Of a stretch of DNA of 64,000 nt, positions 15,800 through 24,190 are shown one piece after another. The position numbers and the translations under genes were made by a program. This stretch comes from Holophagales bacterium. GTDB taxonomy: Bacteria; Acidobacteriota; Thermoanaerobaculia; Multivoradales; Multivoraceae. The DNA lies in contig VYDI01000027.1 in the NCBI GenBank assembly GCA_009843505.1, forward strand, positions 39,584 through 103,583, read 5' to 3'. Under the pieces are notes generated by a model. The model had not been told where the DNA came from. It saw nothing but the letters and a program-made list of their open reading frames with translations, and did not search any database. Position 1 is the stretch's first letter. Each line of letters opens with the position of its first letter.

Positions 15800-16627
15800 T
15801 CAGACCGTCGCCATCGGCACCGCCAGCCCGGCTACGGGCGACCGCGTCCGGAAGATCGAGCCGCTGCTTCCAGGCTCGTCCGGGTCGCCGGTCGTGACGA
15901 CGTAGAGGTCGCGCCGGTCGCTGCCGCCGAAGCAGACGCTGGTGATGTTCCTCGTGGGCACCTCCAGGTGGCTGAGGATCCGGCCGGTCGGATCGAAGCG
16001 GGTGACGCAGCCGCCGGCGACGCAGGCGACCCAGATGCAACCCTCTTCGTCGACGGCGAGGCCGTCGGGTCGGCCGCGGTCGGGTTCGGCGATCGCTCGC
16101 CGGTTGACGCAGCGGCCGTCGTTCGTGACGTCGTGGGCGATCACGTGGCCCTTGGCTGTGTCGGCGTGGTACAGGGTGCGGCCGTCCGGCGAGAAGCCGA
16201 TGCCGTTGGTCAGGCTGATGTCGCCGTAGAGCTCGGTCGCTTCACCCTCCGCCTCGATCCGCCAGCACTCACCGGGTGTCCGTTCCTTCTCACCGGTGAA
16301 CGGGCTCGTGCGCATCGTTCCGCAGATGACGCGGCCCCGGGAGTCGGCGAACAGGTCGTTGAAGCCGGGCGTGTCAGGCGGGTCGAAGAGGATCCGGGTC
16401 ACGCCGTCCCGGACGTGGCAGATGTTGCGGCCGGAGCACACGATGCCGCCGTCGGCGTGGAGCGCGATGCCGCCGACGCCGCGGCGCTTCGGCACCACGG
16501 TTTCGATCTCGCCGTCCGGGCTGCGGCGATAGACGCCGCCGTTGTGGACGTCGCTGAAGTAGAGGCGGTCTTCCGCGTCGACCCGCGGTCCTTCGATCAG
16601 GGTGTAGCCGGATGCCAGGAGTTCCAT
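15800..16627 (-). CDS. SMP-30/gluconolactonase/LRE family beta-propeller
   Basis: The 275-residue six-bladed propeller has family landmarks: a metal-ligand Glu in LIEGPRVDAEDRLYFSD, GFNDLFADSRGRVICGTM (Asn ligand), LTNGIGFSPDGRTLYHADT (Asn) and GRPDGLAVDEEGCIWVA (Asp). These match the divalent-metal site of lactonases. It is cytosolic, with no signal peptide, and probably hydrolyses a sugar lactone. Repeat copy A separates it from the upstream trkH gene. Confidence 0.85.
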   Translation of the reverse strand: MELLASGYTLIEGPRVDAEDRLYFSDVHNGGVYRRSPDGEIETVVPKRRGVGGIALHADGGIVCSGRNICHVRDGVTRILFDPPDTPGFNDLFADSRGRVICGTMRTSPFTGEKERTPGECWRIEAEGEATELYGDISLTNGIGFSPDGRTLYHADTAKGHVIAHDVTNDGRCVNRRAIAEPDRGRPDGLAVDEEGCIWVACVAGGCVTRFDPTGRILSHLEVPTRNITSVCFGGSDRRDLYVVTTGDPDEPGSSGSIFRTRSPVAGLAVPMATV

Positions 16628-16663
16628 GGGGCGGGCACTGTAGCAGCGGCTTCAGCGCGCCTG

Positions 16664-16755
16664 GGAGCCTGCGCGGCAGAAACTGGGTGCGCCGGCGTCC
16701 TCGCCGGCATCCGGCGCGAAGCGCCGGCTTCTGGACCTTCGGCCGCGCTAGCGCC
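16664..16755 (+). repeat. 92-bp palindromic element with terminal inverted repeats (copy A)
   Basis: It begins GGAGCCTGCGCGGCAGAA and ends TTCGGCCGCGCTAGCGCC, which are degenerate 18-bp inverted termini. The interior holds GCCGGCG/CGCCGGC and CCGGCGC-GAA-GCGCCGG hairpins. Aligned by eye it has about 8 mismatches in 92 positions to copy B at 42255-42346, which lies in the opposite orientation. The right terminus contains the stop codon of trkH (16748-16750). It is REP/MITE-like; no transposase is nearby. Confidence 0.8.
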
Positions 16756-18226
16756 AGCGGAGGCCGAGCCAGGCGGCGGGGTGCAGGAAGATCAGGACCG
16801 TGATGATCTCGAGCCGCCCGATCCACATGTTGAGCGAGAGATACACCTTGATCCCCGCCGGGAAGTGGGCGTAGTTGTCGAAGGGGCCGACATCCCCAAG
16901 CCCGGGGCCGATGTTGCCCAGGGTGGCGATGCTGGCGGTCACGGCGGTCTCCATTCCCACGCCGGTCAGCCCGACCACTCCGACGCTCAGGGCGAACAGG
17001 ACGAGGTAGAGCAGAAGGAAGGAGACGATGGCGTGGATCACATCCTCCGGGACCCGGCGGCCGTCGAGTCGCAGGGGCCGCACCGCGCGCGGGAAGACGG
17101 TGTGGAACAGCTCGAGCAGAGATGACTTGGCGATCAGCCAGATACGCACGAGCTTCGGCCCGCCGGCGGCGGAACCGCCGCAGCCACCGCAGAACATGAG
17201 CAGGAGGAGAATCGTCTGGCTCGCTCCCGACCAGAGCGCGAAGTCCTCCGTCGCGAAGCCTGTCGTGGTGATAAGGGTCAGCGCCTGGAAGCCTGCTCGC
17301 CTCAGAGTCTCCTCCGACAGCGCTCCGGCCCTGATCCAGTCCCACAGGGACACGTCGTCGCTCTTCAGCGTGCACGCCAGGAGCAGGGTCGCGACGAGGA
17401 CGATTAGGAGGTAAAGACGGAACTCCTCGCTGCGCAGCAGGGTCAGCGGTCGCCCCCGGATGGCCTGGAACTGGAACGCGTAGTTGGCGCCGGCGAGGAG
17501 CATGAACGCCATGACCGTCCACTCGATCGCGGGGCTGCTGTACCCCGCGATGCTGCTCGGATGAGGTGAGAAGCCTCCCGCCGAGACCGTCGAGAGAGAG
17601 TTGCAGATGGCGTCGAACAGCGGCATGCCGAGACGGACGAGGAGTCCGGTCTCCAGGACGGTCAAGCCGACGTAGAGGGTGTACAGCGCCACCGCCGTGT
17701 TGCGAATGCGGGGTGTTAGCCGTTCCTCCGTCGGTCCGGGAGCCTCGGCGAAGAACATCTGACGGCCGGCGATGCGGAGAGCGGGCAGGACGGCGATGAA
17801 GAGGGCGATGATGCCCATGCTCCCCACCCACTCGCTCAGGCTGCGCCACAGCAGAACGCCCTCGCTGGCCGCGTCGAAGTCGGTGAGGATCGTGGCGCCG
17901 GTGCCGGTCAGGCCGGACATCGACTCGAACAGCGCATCGGCGGGATCGAAGCCGTTCACGACGTAGGGAGCGGCGCCGATCAAGACCAGCAACAGCCAGG
18001 ACATGCCGACGGTCGCGAGCCCTTCCATGCGTCGCATCTCCAGGCCCCGCCCGGGCAACAGGCGAGACCCGAGTCCGAGCAGGATGGCCACGACCGCGGC
18101 GCCGAGAAAACCCGTCGCGCTGCGGCCGTTGCCGTAGGCGGCTTCGACCGCGGAGGGCGCGAGCAGGACGACGCCGAAGCAGCCGACCAGGGCCAGGGTC
18201 GTGCGAAGTACCAGTGAGCCGCGCAC
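16748..18226 (-). CDS. trkH: TrkH-type potassium uptake channel subunit
   Basis: The 492-residue membrane protein of the TrkH/KtrB superfamily has repeated pore modules: SGLTGTGATILTDF, a later STVSAGGFSPH segment, then LITTTGFATEDFALW and TASIATLGNIGPGLG, the four selectivity-filter regions. It forms the K+-conducting dimer in the inner membrane and is gated by TrkA. The start is GTG 18226, 18 bp behind the trkA stop, so the two are co-transcribed. The final residues and stop codon lie inside the terminal repeat of element A, so the native C-terminus may have been altered by its insertion. Confidence 0.88.
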   Translation of the reverse strand: MRGSLVLRTTLALVGCFGVVLLAPSAVEAAYGNGRSATGFLGAAVVAILLGLGSRLLPGRGLEMRRMEGLATVGMSWLLLVLIGAAPYVVNGFDPADALFESMSGLTGTGATILTDFDAASEGVLLWRSLSEWVGSMGIIALFIAVLPALRIAGRQMFFAEAPGPTEERLTPRIRNTAVALYTLYVGLTVLETGLLVRLGMPLFDAICNSLSTVSAGGFSPHPSSIAGYSSPAIEWTVMAFMLLAGANYAFQFQAIRGRPLTLLRSEEFRLYLLIVLVATLLLACTLKSDDVSLWDWIRAGALSEETLRRAGFQALTLITTTGFATEDFALWSGASQTILLLLMFCGGCGGSAAGGPKLVRIWLIAKSSLLELFHTVFPRAVRPLRLDGRRVPEDVIHAIVSFLLLYLVLFALSVGVVGLTGVGMETAVTASIATLGNIGPGLGDVGPFDNYAHFPAGIKVYLSLNMWIGRLEIITVLIFLHPAAWLGLRWR

Positions 18227-18244
18227 GCTCGCTCGCGCCGCCCG

Positions 18245-19597
18245 TCAGGCCGCCCCGGGCGTCAGGCCGAAGGTCGGTCCGACGAGTCCCGAACTCTCCG
18301 TCGTGGTCACGATCAGGAGACGGTCGCCCGGCCGCACCTCGTCTTCGCCGCCGGGCACGATGGTGTTGTACTGGCGCAGCACTCCGCCGACGATCACGCC
18401 GTTCGGCATGTCCATCTCTCTCAGCTGACGGGCCTCGAAGTCCTCCGGAACGACGACTTCGACGACTTCCGCGAGGCCGTCCTCGAGCGTCGCGCGGTAC
18501 TCCAGCCGGGGCGCCTGGATCTGGTGGAGGACCTCGGCGATCGCGGCGGATCGGGCGTTCAGGGTGACGTCGATGCCGACCCGCTCGAACAGGGCGCTGC
18601 TGGTTTCGTTGCTGACGCCCGTGACCACCTTCGGGATCCCGAGCTGCTTCGCGATCAGGGAGCAGAGCAGGTTGGTCTGGTCGTCGCCGGCCATGGCAAC
18701 CAGCGCATCGCTGCGGGCGACGCCGATCTCCTCCAGCAGCCTCAGGTCTGTTCCGTCGCCGTGGAAGACGATCGCCCGGCCTACCTGGTCGGCGATGTCC
18801 TCGCAGCGTCGCCGCGAAACCTCGATGATCTTCACTTCCGGCCACAGGCCGCTGGTGAGTTCGCGCGCGAGGAGTCGGCCGGTGCGGCCGGCGCCGACGA
18901 TCGTCACGCTGCGGACCACGGTTTCGGGAGCGGCGAAGAAGCGCTTCGCCACCTGGCGAAGCGGTGTGCGCCGGCCCATGAAGAGCACCTTGTCGCCGGC
19001 TTCCAGGCGGTCCAGTCCGCGTGGCACGATCAGCTTGCCGTCGCGTACCCGGCTCACGATGAGGGTGTTGCGCGGCAGGGGCGCCTCGGCGAGGGTGGGA
19101 CCGCAGAGCGGAGAGTCGGCCTCCAGCCTGTACTCCACGAGCCAGATGCGGCCGCGGTGGAAGCTCTCGACATCGAGGGCCCGAGGTTCGAGCACGATGC
19201 GGCCGATCTCCCGGGCCAGCGACCACTGCGGCCAGATCAGGTGGTCGATGACCTCCTCGAGAGTAGTCTGCTCAGGGTCGTTGAAGCTCTCGTGGTGCTC
19301 GTCCTGGGTGATGAAGCAGTACGTCGCGCATTGCGCCCGGCCGCGCGCCGCCAGACAGGCGATGATGTTGCGCTCGTCGGAGTCGGCGCAGGCGACGAAG
19401 GTGTCGCGGTCGGAGAGCCCTACGTGCTGGAGAACGGACCGGCTGGCCGCCGGTCCCACCGTGATCTGCAGGTCGAGGTTCTCGAACCGGTTGCGGGCGG
19501 CCTCCGTCGGCAGGATGACGAAGACGTCCTCCTCCCGCGCAAGGGAGGACGCCAGCAGGTACGCGATGTCGCCGCCACCGGCGATGACGACAGCCAC
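18245..19597 (-). CDS. trkA: TrkA-type NAD-binding regulator of potassium uptake
   Basis: The 450-residue protein has two RCK modules. The first Rossmann fold starts at residue 1 (AVVIAGGGDIAYLLASSL) and is followed by a TrkA_C domain (about 145-220). The second Rossmann fold (SVTIVGAGRTGRLLAREL) and TrkA_C domain (ending RPGDRLLIVTT) follow. It is a cytosolic ring that gates TrkH in response to nucleotides. GTG 19597 is chosen because the first beta-strand of the fold begins there; no clear ribosome site is seen. It is the middle gene of a probable minus-strand run: beta-barrel protein, trkA, trkH. Confidence 0.85.
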   Translation of the reverse strand: MAVVIAGGGDIAYLLASSLAREEDVFVILPTEAARNRFENLDLQITVGPAASRSVLQHVGLSDRDTFVACADSDERNIIACLAARGRAQCATYCFITQDEHHESFNDPEQTTLEEVIDHLIWPQWSLAREIGRIVLEPRALDVESFHRGRIWLVEYRLEADSPLCGPTLAEAPLPRNTLIVSRVRDGKLIVPRGLDRLEAGDKVLFMGRRTPLRQVAKRFFAAPETVVRSVTIVGAGRTGRLLARELTSGLWPEVKIIEVSRRRCEDIADQVGRAIVFHGDGTDLRLLEEIGVARSDALVAMAGDDQTNLLCSLIAKQLGIPKVVTGVSNETSSALFERVGIDVTLNARSAAIAEVLHQIQAPRLEYRATLEDGLAEVVEVVVPEDFEARQLREMDMPNGVIVGGVLRQYNTIVPGGEDEVRPGDRLLIVTTTESSGLVGPTFGLTPGAA

Positions 19598-19640
19598 AGT
19601 GGAGACGATACCGGAGCGGCGCCCGCGGACTTCGCCGCGG

Positions 19641-21044
19641 CTAGAAGATGCGCGAGAAGCCGCCGCTCTCGCTGCTGAGTCTCGAGTTGACGACGTTGTT
19701 GTAGATCGAGCCGAACGTGTAGCGGAGCTGGATGCCGCCGCGGAAGGAAAGGTCCGTTTCCAACTGACGTCTGGCGACCAGGACCTCGGCATCGGTCGCG
19801 CCGCCCTTCGGCAGGTAGATCTGGTCCCGGATCCTCGATATGCCGGCGTAGACGTCGAAGCTCAGCCCGCGCACGATGTGGTACTCGACCTCGGTGTTGA
19901 ACTCCACCCGGCTGCGGTCGAAATCGTCGATGAAGTGGCTGTACTGGAGGTCGAGGTGGGCTTCGCCCCAGGGCCTCTCCATGCCGAAGGCGATGTACGC
20001 CCCCTGGTCCGTGAAAGTCTCCTCCAGCTTGTCGAAGACGGTGATCTCTTCATAGTCGAGACGCGTACCGCCGACGAAGTAGGCGAATGTGAACTCGCGT
20101 TCGGACGACTCGCTGTAGGGGAAGTAGTTGTACTCGATGGCCGCCGCTGCGCGGTAGGAGTTGTCCAGGTTCAGGAAGGTCGAACGCCGGCTGCTGGCGC
20201 CGACGCCCACTCCCCAGTGCGGGGCCAGGGTGCGGATCACCTGACCGAAGTAGCTCGTGCTCCGGGAGACGTTCTTGAAGGTGCTGCCGTCCTCGAACTC
20301 GAAGTTGCTCTCCCGGTAGGAGTAGAAGACGCCCATTCCCATCCGCCACAAGTCCGTGGTGCGGCCCGCCGAAGCGCTCGTCTGGTAGGACTGCGAGTCC
20401 CTGCGATCCTCGCTTCGGAAGTCGGTGTTCAGGCGCAGGCGGTAGACCCAGTGATTCCAGGGGTCGTCCACCACCAGGGTGTGTGGCTCGTCCTCCGCTT
20501 CCCCGTTCTGGAACTCCACGACGAGTCCTGCGGCCTGCGGCGTCTCCAGCACGTAGCGCACCAGACCCAGTTCGAGGAGGCGCTGGATGCCGCGCCGGCG
20601 TTCGTCGTCCGTGTCGGTGTACGACGACGCGTGAATCAGCCTCTGATCGGTGCCTTCGAAGCGTTCCAGACCAATGAAGTTGAACGTGTACTCGCGCGAG
20701 TTGCCGCCGCCCTGGATGGTCACGAGGACGTGGACTTCGGCGTCCTGGCGATCGCGCACCCAGTTGACGTAGGTGATCTGGGTACGCAGGAACGTGAAGT
20801 CGCAGCCCCAGTCGCAGTCGAGGTAGAGACGCAGTGCTTCCGTGCCGTCGGTGGTCTCGAGTGCCGGTGCCGCAGCCTTTGCGGGCCCGGTCAGGCCGGC
20901 GAGAGCGAAAAGTGACAGGATCGGGAAGATCGAACGCCAGGCGCGGCGTTGTCGATCCCGAACCGGATTCCGAAACGCCTCGCCCCGGTGTCTTCCAACG
21001 TCGCTATGATGCCGGGTCGACTCCCGTGGCTTCCGCGATGGCAT
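19641..21044 (-). CDS. Outer-membrane beta-barrel protein, uncharacterised
   Basis: The 467-residue exported protein has a long basic n-region and hydrophobic segment (IFPILSLFALAGLTGPAKA), then a soluble N-terminal domain with LYLDCDWGCDFTFLRTQI, YVNWVRDRQDAEVHVLVT and YTFNFIGLERF. The remainder is alternating amphipathic strands rich in Tyr, Arg and Ser, ending with a terminal aromatic (SRIF), as outer-membrane barrels do. I have seen this N-terminal pattern in uncharacterised Bacteroidota and Acidobacteriota proteins; no function is known to me. ATG 21044 is the last good start before the signal peptide. It lies 43 bp upstream of trkA and diverges from uppS. Confidence 0.65.
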   Translation of the reverse strand: MPSRKPRESTRHHSDVGRHRGEAFRNPVRDRQRRAWRSIFPILSLFALAGLTGPAKAAAPALETTDGTEALRLYLDCDWGCDFTFLRTQITYVNWVRDRQDAEVHVLVTIQGGGNSREYTFNFIGLERFEGTDQRLIHASSYTDTDDERRRGIQRLLELGLVRYVLETPQAAGLVVEFQNGEAEDEPHTLVVDDPWNHWVYRLRLNTDFRSEDRRDSQSYQTSASAGRTTDLWRMGMGVFYSYRESNFEFEDGSTFKNVSRSTSYFGQVIRTLAPHWGVGVGASSRRSTFLNLDNSYRAAAAIEYNYFPYSESSEREFTFAYFVGGTRLDYEEITVFDKLEETFTDQGAYIAFGMERPWGEAHLDLQYSHFIDDFDRSRVEFNTEVEYHIVRGLSFDVYAGISRIRDQIYLPKGGATDAEVLVARRQLETDLSFRGGIQLRYTFGSIYNNVVNSRLSSESGGFSRIF

Positions 21045-21190
21045 CTGTTGCGTGGCCTCGTGGCGGCTTCGGTGGTTGGGCGAAGGGCGGCGGCTGAGTG
21101 CCGGTGGAAAGTAACACAGCGAAGAGAGAGACTTGCAGGCGTGAAGCGGCTTCCGTGTGACCAGCCGTCCGACCGGCGGGGAGATTCCCG

Positions 21191-22054
21191 GTGAGCGTCT
21201 TCGATTCCGCCCCGTCAGGCGCCGTTCCTGTGCGCGAAACACGGCCCGCGAGCGAACTCTGGCGCCGTGTCAAGGCCCTGATCAAGTGGCCGTTCTACGT
21301 CGTCTACCAGCGTCGGCTCGAGTCCAAGGTGCGGACCTGGCGCCTGCCCCAGCACATCGGCCTGATCATGGACGGCAACCGGCGCTTTGCGCGCCAGCAG
21401 GGGCTGGGCAACGTCAGCGCGGGCCATTTCAGGGGCGCCGAGAAGCTGTGGGAAGTACTCAACTGGTGCTACGAGGCGGACGTCTCGACCGTCACGGTGT
21501 GGAGCATGTCGCTCGACAACTTCAATCGGTCCGCGAAGGAAGTGCAGGCGCTGTTCGATCTGTTCGAGGAGAAGACCCGGGAACTCACGAACCACGACGA
21601 TGTCCATCAGAAGGGCATCCGGGTGCGGTTCCTGGGACAGGTCGAACTCCTGCCGGAGAGCCTCCAGACCGCGATCCGGGAGGCGGAAGCGGCAACCAGC
21701 GGCTATGACCGATACCGGCTGAACATCGCGATGGCCTACGGTGGCCGCGAAGAGATCGCGAGCGCCTTCCGCAACTATCTGCTCGACAACTCGGCGGTCG
21801 GCAAATCACTCGACGAGGTCGCGGACGAGTTCAGCGCCTCGTCGATCGAGCGCTACCTCTACACCTCCGGCCAGCCCGAGCCCGATCTGATCCTCCGCAC
21901 CAGCGGCGAGGTTCGCCTGAGCGGCTTCCTGCTCTGGCAGAGCACCTACTCGGAGTACTACTTCTGCGACACGCACTGGCCCGCTCTGCGTAAGATCGAC
22001 CTCCTGCGCGCCTTGAGGTCGTACAGCAGCCGCCAGCGCCGCAGAGGACGTTGA
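21191..22054 (+). CDS. uppS: Cis-prenyltransferase (undecaprenyl diphosphate synthase family)
   Basis: The 287-residue protein has the isoprenyl diphosphate synthase signature IGLIMDGNRRFARQQGL (catalytic Asp61), GHFRGAEKL, SLDNFNRS and the C-terminal RTSGEVRLSGFLLWQSTYSEYYF. It condenses isopentenyl diphosphate onto an allylic primer to make a long cis-polyprenyl lipid carrier for cell-wall and glycan assembly. An N-terminal extension of about 50 residues precedes the usual start of the fold, which makes it longer than the 250-residue E. coli enzyme. The start is GTG 21191 with GGGGAG upstream. The extension and Arg in DGNRR are minor departures from UppS, so chain length is uncertain. Confidence 0.8.
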   Translation: MSVFDSAPSGAVPVRETRPASELWRRVKALIKWPFYVVYQRRLESKVRTWRLPQHIGLIMDGNRRFARQQGLGNVSAGHFRGAEKLWEVLNWCYEADVSTVTVWSMSLDNFNRSAKEVQALFDLFEEKTRELTNHDDVHQKGIRVRFLGQVELLPESLQTAIREAEAATSGYDRYRLNIAMAYGGREEIASAFRNYLLDNSAVGKSLDEVADEFSASSIERYLYTSGQPEPDLILRTSGEVRLSGFLLWQSTYSEYYFCDTHWPALRKIDLLRALRSYSSRQRRRGR

Positions 22055-22091
22055 GAACGGGGACACCAGGAACACCGGACAGCCGCGGTAG

Positions 22092-22120
22092 TCGCCCGAC
22101 CGTGACCTGCGGTCGGGCGA
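22092..22120. terminator. 11-bp GC-rich hairpin between uppS and the M42 peptidase gene
   Basis: TCGCCCGACCG (22092-22102) pairs perfectly with CGGTCGGGCGA (22110-22120) around a 7-nt loop. No T-run follows, and the GGGAG ribosome site of the next gene starts about 10 nt later. It may end uppS transcripts, or sit in the leader of the M42 gene and affect its translation. Confidence 0.45.
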
Positions 22121-22141
22121 AGTAGCGACTGGGAGTAGCAA

Positions 22142-23215
22142 GTGAACAAGACAGCACGCAAGTTCTTTACTGATCTGTTGGCCGCGCCGAGCCCCTCGGG
22201 CCACGAGGAGCCGGTACAGGAAGTCGTGCGTGCCTACGCGGGCAGGTTCGCCGAGGACGTTTCGACCGACGTTCACGGCAACGTGATCGCGGCGGTGAAC
22301 GTCGAGGCCGGCGAGAAGCCGGACGGTCGCCGCGTGCTGTTCGCGGGCCACTGCGACCAGATCGGCCTCATCGTGAGCTACATCGACGACAAGGGCTTCC
22401 TGTGGGTGCAGCCGATCGGCGGCTGGGATCCGCAGCAACTGATCGGTCAGCGGATGACGGTGTGGGCGAAGGACGGACCGGTCCCAGCGGTTATCGCCCG
22501 CAAGCCGATCCACCTGCTCGACATGGAGGAGCGCAAGCGGGTGGTCAAGATGGAGAACCTCTGGCTCGACATCGGCGCGACGGATGGCGACGACGCGAAG
22601 AGCGCGGTGCGGGTCGGCGATCCGGTGACGCTTGACCTCGGCTTCCAGGAGATGCGCAACGGCCTGGCGAACGCCCCGAAGATGGACAACACGACCGGCC
22701 TGTGGGTGGTCATCGAGGCATTGCGGCGCGTCGCCAGGAAGAACCCGAAGGTGGCTGTGTACGCGGTGTCGACGGTGTGCGAGGAGATCGGTCTGCGTGG
22801 CGCTCGGACCAGCACTCACGGCGTCGACCCCGACGTGGGCATCGCGGTCGACGTGACACACGCGACGGACTGCCCGACGATCAGCAAGCGACAAGAGGGC
22901 GACCTGAAGCTGGGCGGCGGGCCGGTCATCGTTCGCGGCCCGAACATGAACCCGAAGGTCAGCGACCGCCTCGAGGCAGTCGCGGAAGCCGAGAAGATCC
23001 CGTTCCAGTTGGCGGCGCTCGGCCGGGCGGCGCCGAACGACGCGAACTCGATTCAGATCACCCGCGCGGGCGTCGCGACCGGGCTGATCAGCGTCCCGAA
23101 CCGCTACATGCACAGCGCCGTCGAGACGATCTCGCTGGACGACATCGATCACTCGGCCGATCTGCTCGCGGGCTTCGCGGCGTCTCTCGAACCTGACGAA
23201 TCGCTTATCCCCTGA
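22142..23215 (+). CDS. M42 family metallo-aminopeptidase
   Basis: The 357-residue dinuclear metallopeptidase of the FrvX/glutamyl aminopeptidase type has PSPSGHEEPVQ at the start, LFAGHCDQIGLIV (metal His/Asp), MDNTTGLWVVIEAL, the catalytic VSTVCEEIGLRGA glutamates and IAVDVTHATDCP. It forms cytosolic tetrahedral particles in known members and trims N-terminal residues from peptides. GTG 22142 follows GGGAG. The upstream hairpin separates it from uppS; the HpcH aldolase gene follows after 82 bp. Confidence 0.88.
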   Translation: MNKTARKFFTDLLAAPSPSGHEEPVQEVVRAYAGRFAEDVSTDVHGNVIAAVNVEAGEKPDGRRVLFAGHCDQIGLIVSYIDDKGFLWVQPIGGWDPQQLIGQRMTVWAKDGPVPAVIARKPIHLLDMEERKRVVKMENLWLDIGATDGDDAKSAVRVGDPVTLDLGFQEMRNGLANAPKMDNTTGLWVVIEALRRVARKNPKVAVYAVSTVCEEIGLRGARTSTHGVDPDVGIAVDVTHATDCPTISKRQEGDLKLGGGPVIVRGPNMNPKVSDRLEAVAEAEKIPFQLAALGRAAPNDANSIQITRAGVATGLISVPNRYMHSAVETISLDDIDHSADLLAGFAASLEPDESLIP

Positions 23216-23297
23216 GCCGGTCTCGTGCGCTCGGCGACGCAAATTCGTAGTATTCGCCGCCACACCAACGCAAACTCGAAGGAAGGGGTCGTAGGCC

Positions 23298-24071
23298 ATG
23301 CCGATGAAGAATCGTCTGCGCGACAAGATCGACAACGGGGAGCCGGCGCTCGGCGCCTGGCTCGCGTTCCCGGACACGCACAGCGCCGAGCTGATGTCGC
23401 GGCTCGGCTTCGACTGGGCGACGATCGACATGCAGCACGGCCTGGTCGACTACCAGCGCGCCACCGAGATGCTGCAGGCGATGACGGCGTCAGACACGAC
23501 GCCGATCGTCCGGGTGCCGTGGAACGAGCCCGGGATCATCGGCAAGATGCTTGATGCCGGCGCCCACGGGATCATCATTCCGATGGTGAACAGCCGTGCG
23601 GAGGCGGAAGCCGCGGCGGCCGCCTGCCGGTACCCGCCGCGTGGGAAGCGCAGCTTCGGTCCGTTCCGCGCCGGTCTGCTCTACGGCGGGAACTACCTGG
23701 AAGAGGCGAACGAGCAGATCTATTGCATCCCGATGATCGAGACCCAGCAGGCGCTCGACAACCTGGACGACATCCTCTCGGTGCCGGGCCTCGATGGCGT
23801 CTACGTCGGCCCGAGCGACCTCAGCGTGTCGCTGGGACTCCGGCCGGCAGCCGACCAGGAAGACGAGAAGTTCACGGCGGCGATCGACAAGATCCTGGAC
23901 GGCTGCAGGCGGCACGGGCTGTTTGCCGGAGTCGCCGGCACGGTCAAGGAGGCCCCCAAACGGATCCGGCAGGGATTCCGCTTCGTCGAGGTGGCGCGCG
24001 ACGGCGGTTCAATGGCCAAGGCGGCACTCCAGGACCTGCGGACCGTGCGGGCGTCGATGGAGGACTCCTGA
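23298..24071 (+). CDS. HpcH/HpaI-type class II aldolase
   Basis: The 257-residue TIM-barrel aldolase has GAWLAFPDTHSAELMSRLG, TIDMQHGLVDYQ (catalytic His), PIVRVPWNEP (Arg for pyruvate), the GAHGIIIPMVNS strand and the metal ligand Glu in CIPMIETQQALDN with the Asp of YVGPSDLSVS. The family cleaves 4-hydroxy-2-oxo-acids (such as 2,4-dihydroxyhept-2-ene-dioate or keto-deoxy sugar acids) to pyruvate or a related acid and an aldehyde. An AAGGAAGGGG ribosome site precedes ATG 23298. The exact substrate is not set by sequence. Confidence 0.85.
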   Translation: MPMKNRLRDKIDNGEPALGAWLAFPDTHSAELMSRLGFDWATIDMQHGLVDYQRATEMLQAMTASDTTPIVRVPWNEPGIIGKMLDAGAHGIIIPMVNSRAEAEAAAAACRYPPRGKRSFGPFRAGLLYGGNYLEEANEQIYCIPMIETQQALDNLDDILSVPGLDGVYVGPSDLSVSLGLRPAADQEDEKFTAAIDKILDGCRRHGLFAGVAGTVKEAPKRIRQGFRFVEVARDGGSMAKAALQDLRTVRASMEDS

Positions 24072-24190
24072 GCGAGCGCCCGCTCCGGGGGAACGAATCC
24101 GGCCGGGGAGCGTTCTCACTACAAGGCGGCGCGTCGATGCGGCGCCCTACGTAGAATGTGAGGAAACGCAGACGGGAGAAGGAACTCGAC

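Noticed and set aside
16374..19226. A 950-codon open frame on the minus strand across SMP-30, trkH and trkA
   Set aside because: It is out of frame with three well-supported genes, is dominated by Arg, Pro and Gly, and shows no domain motif. Long antisense or shifted frames are expected at this GC content.
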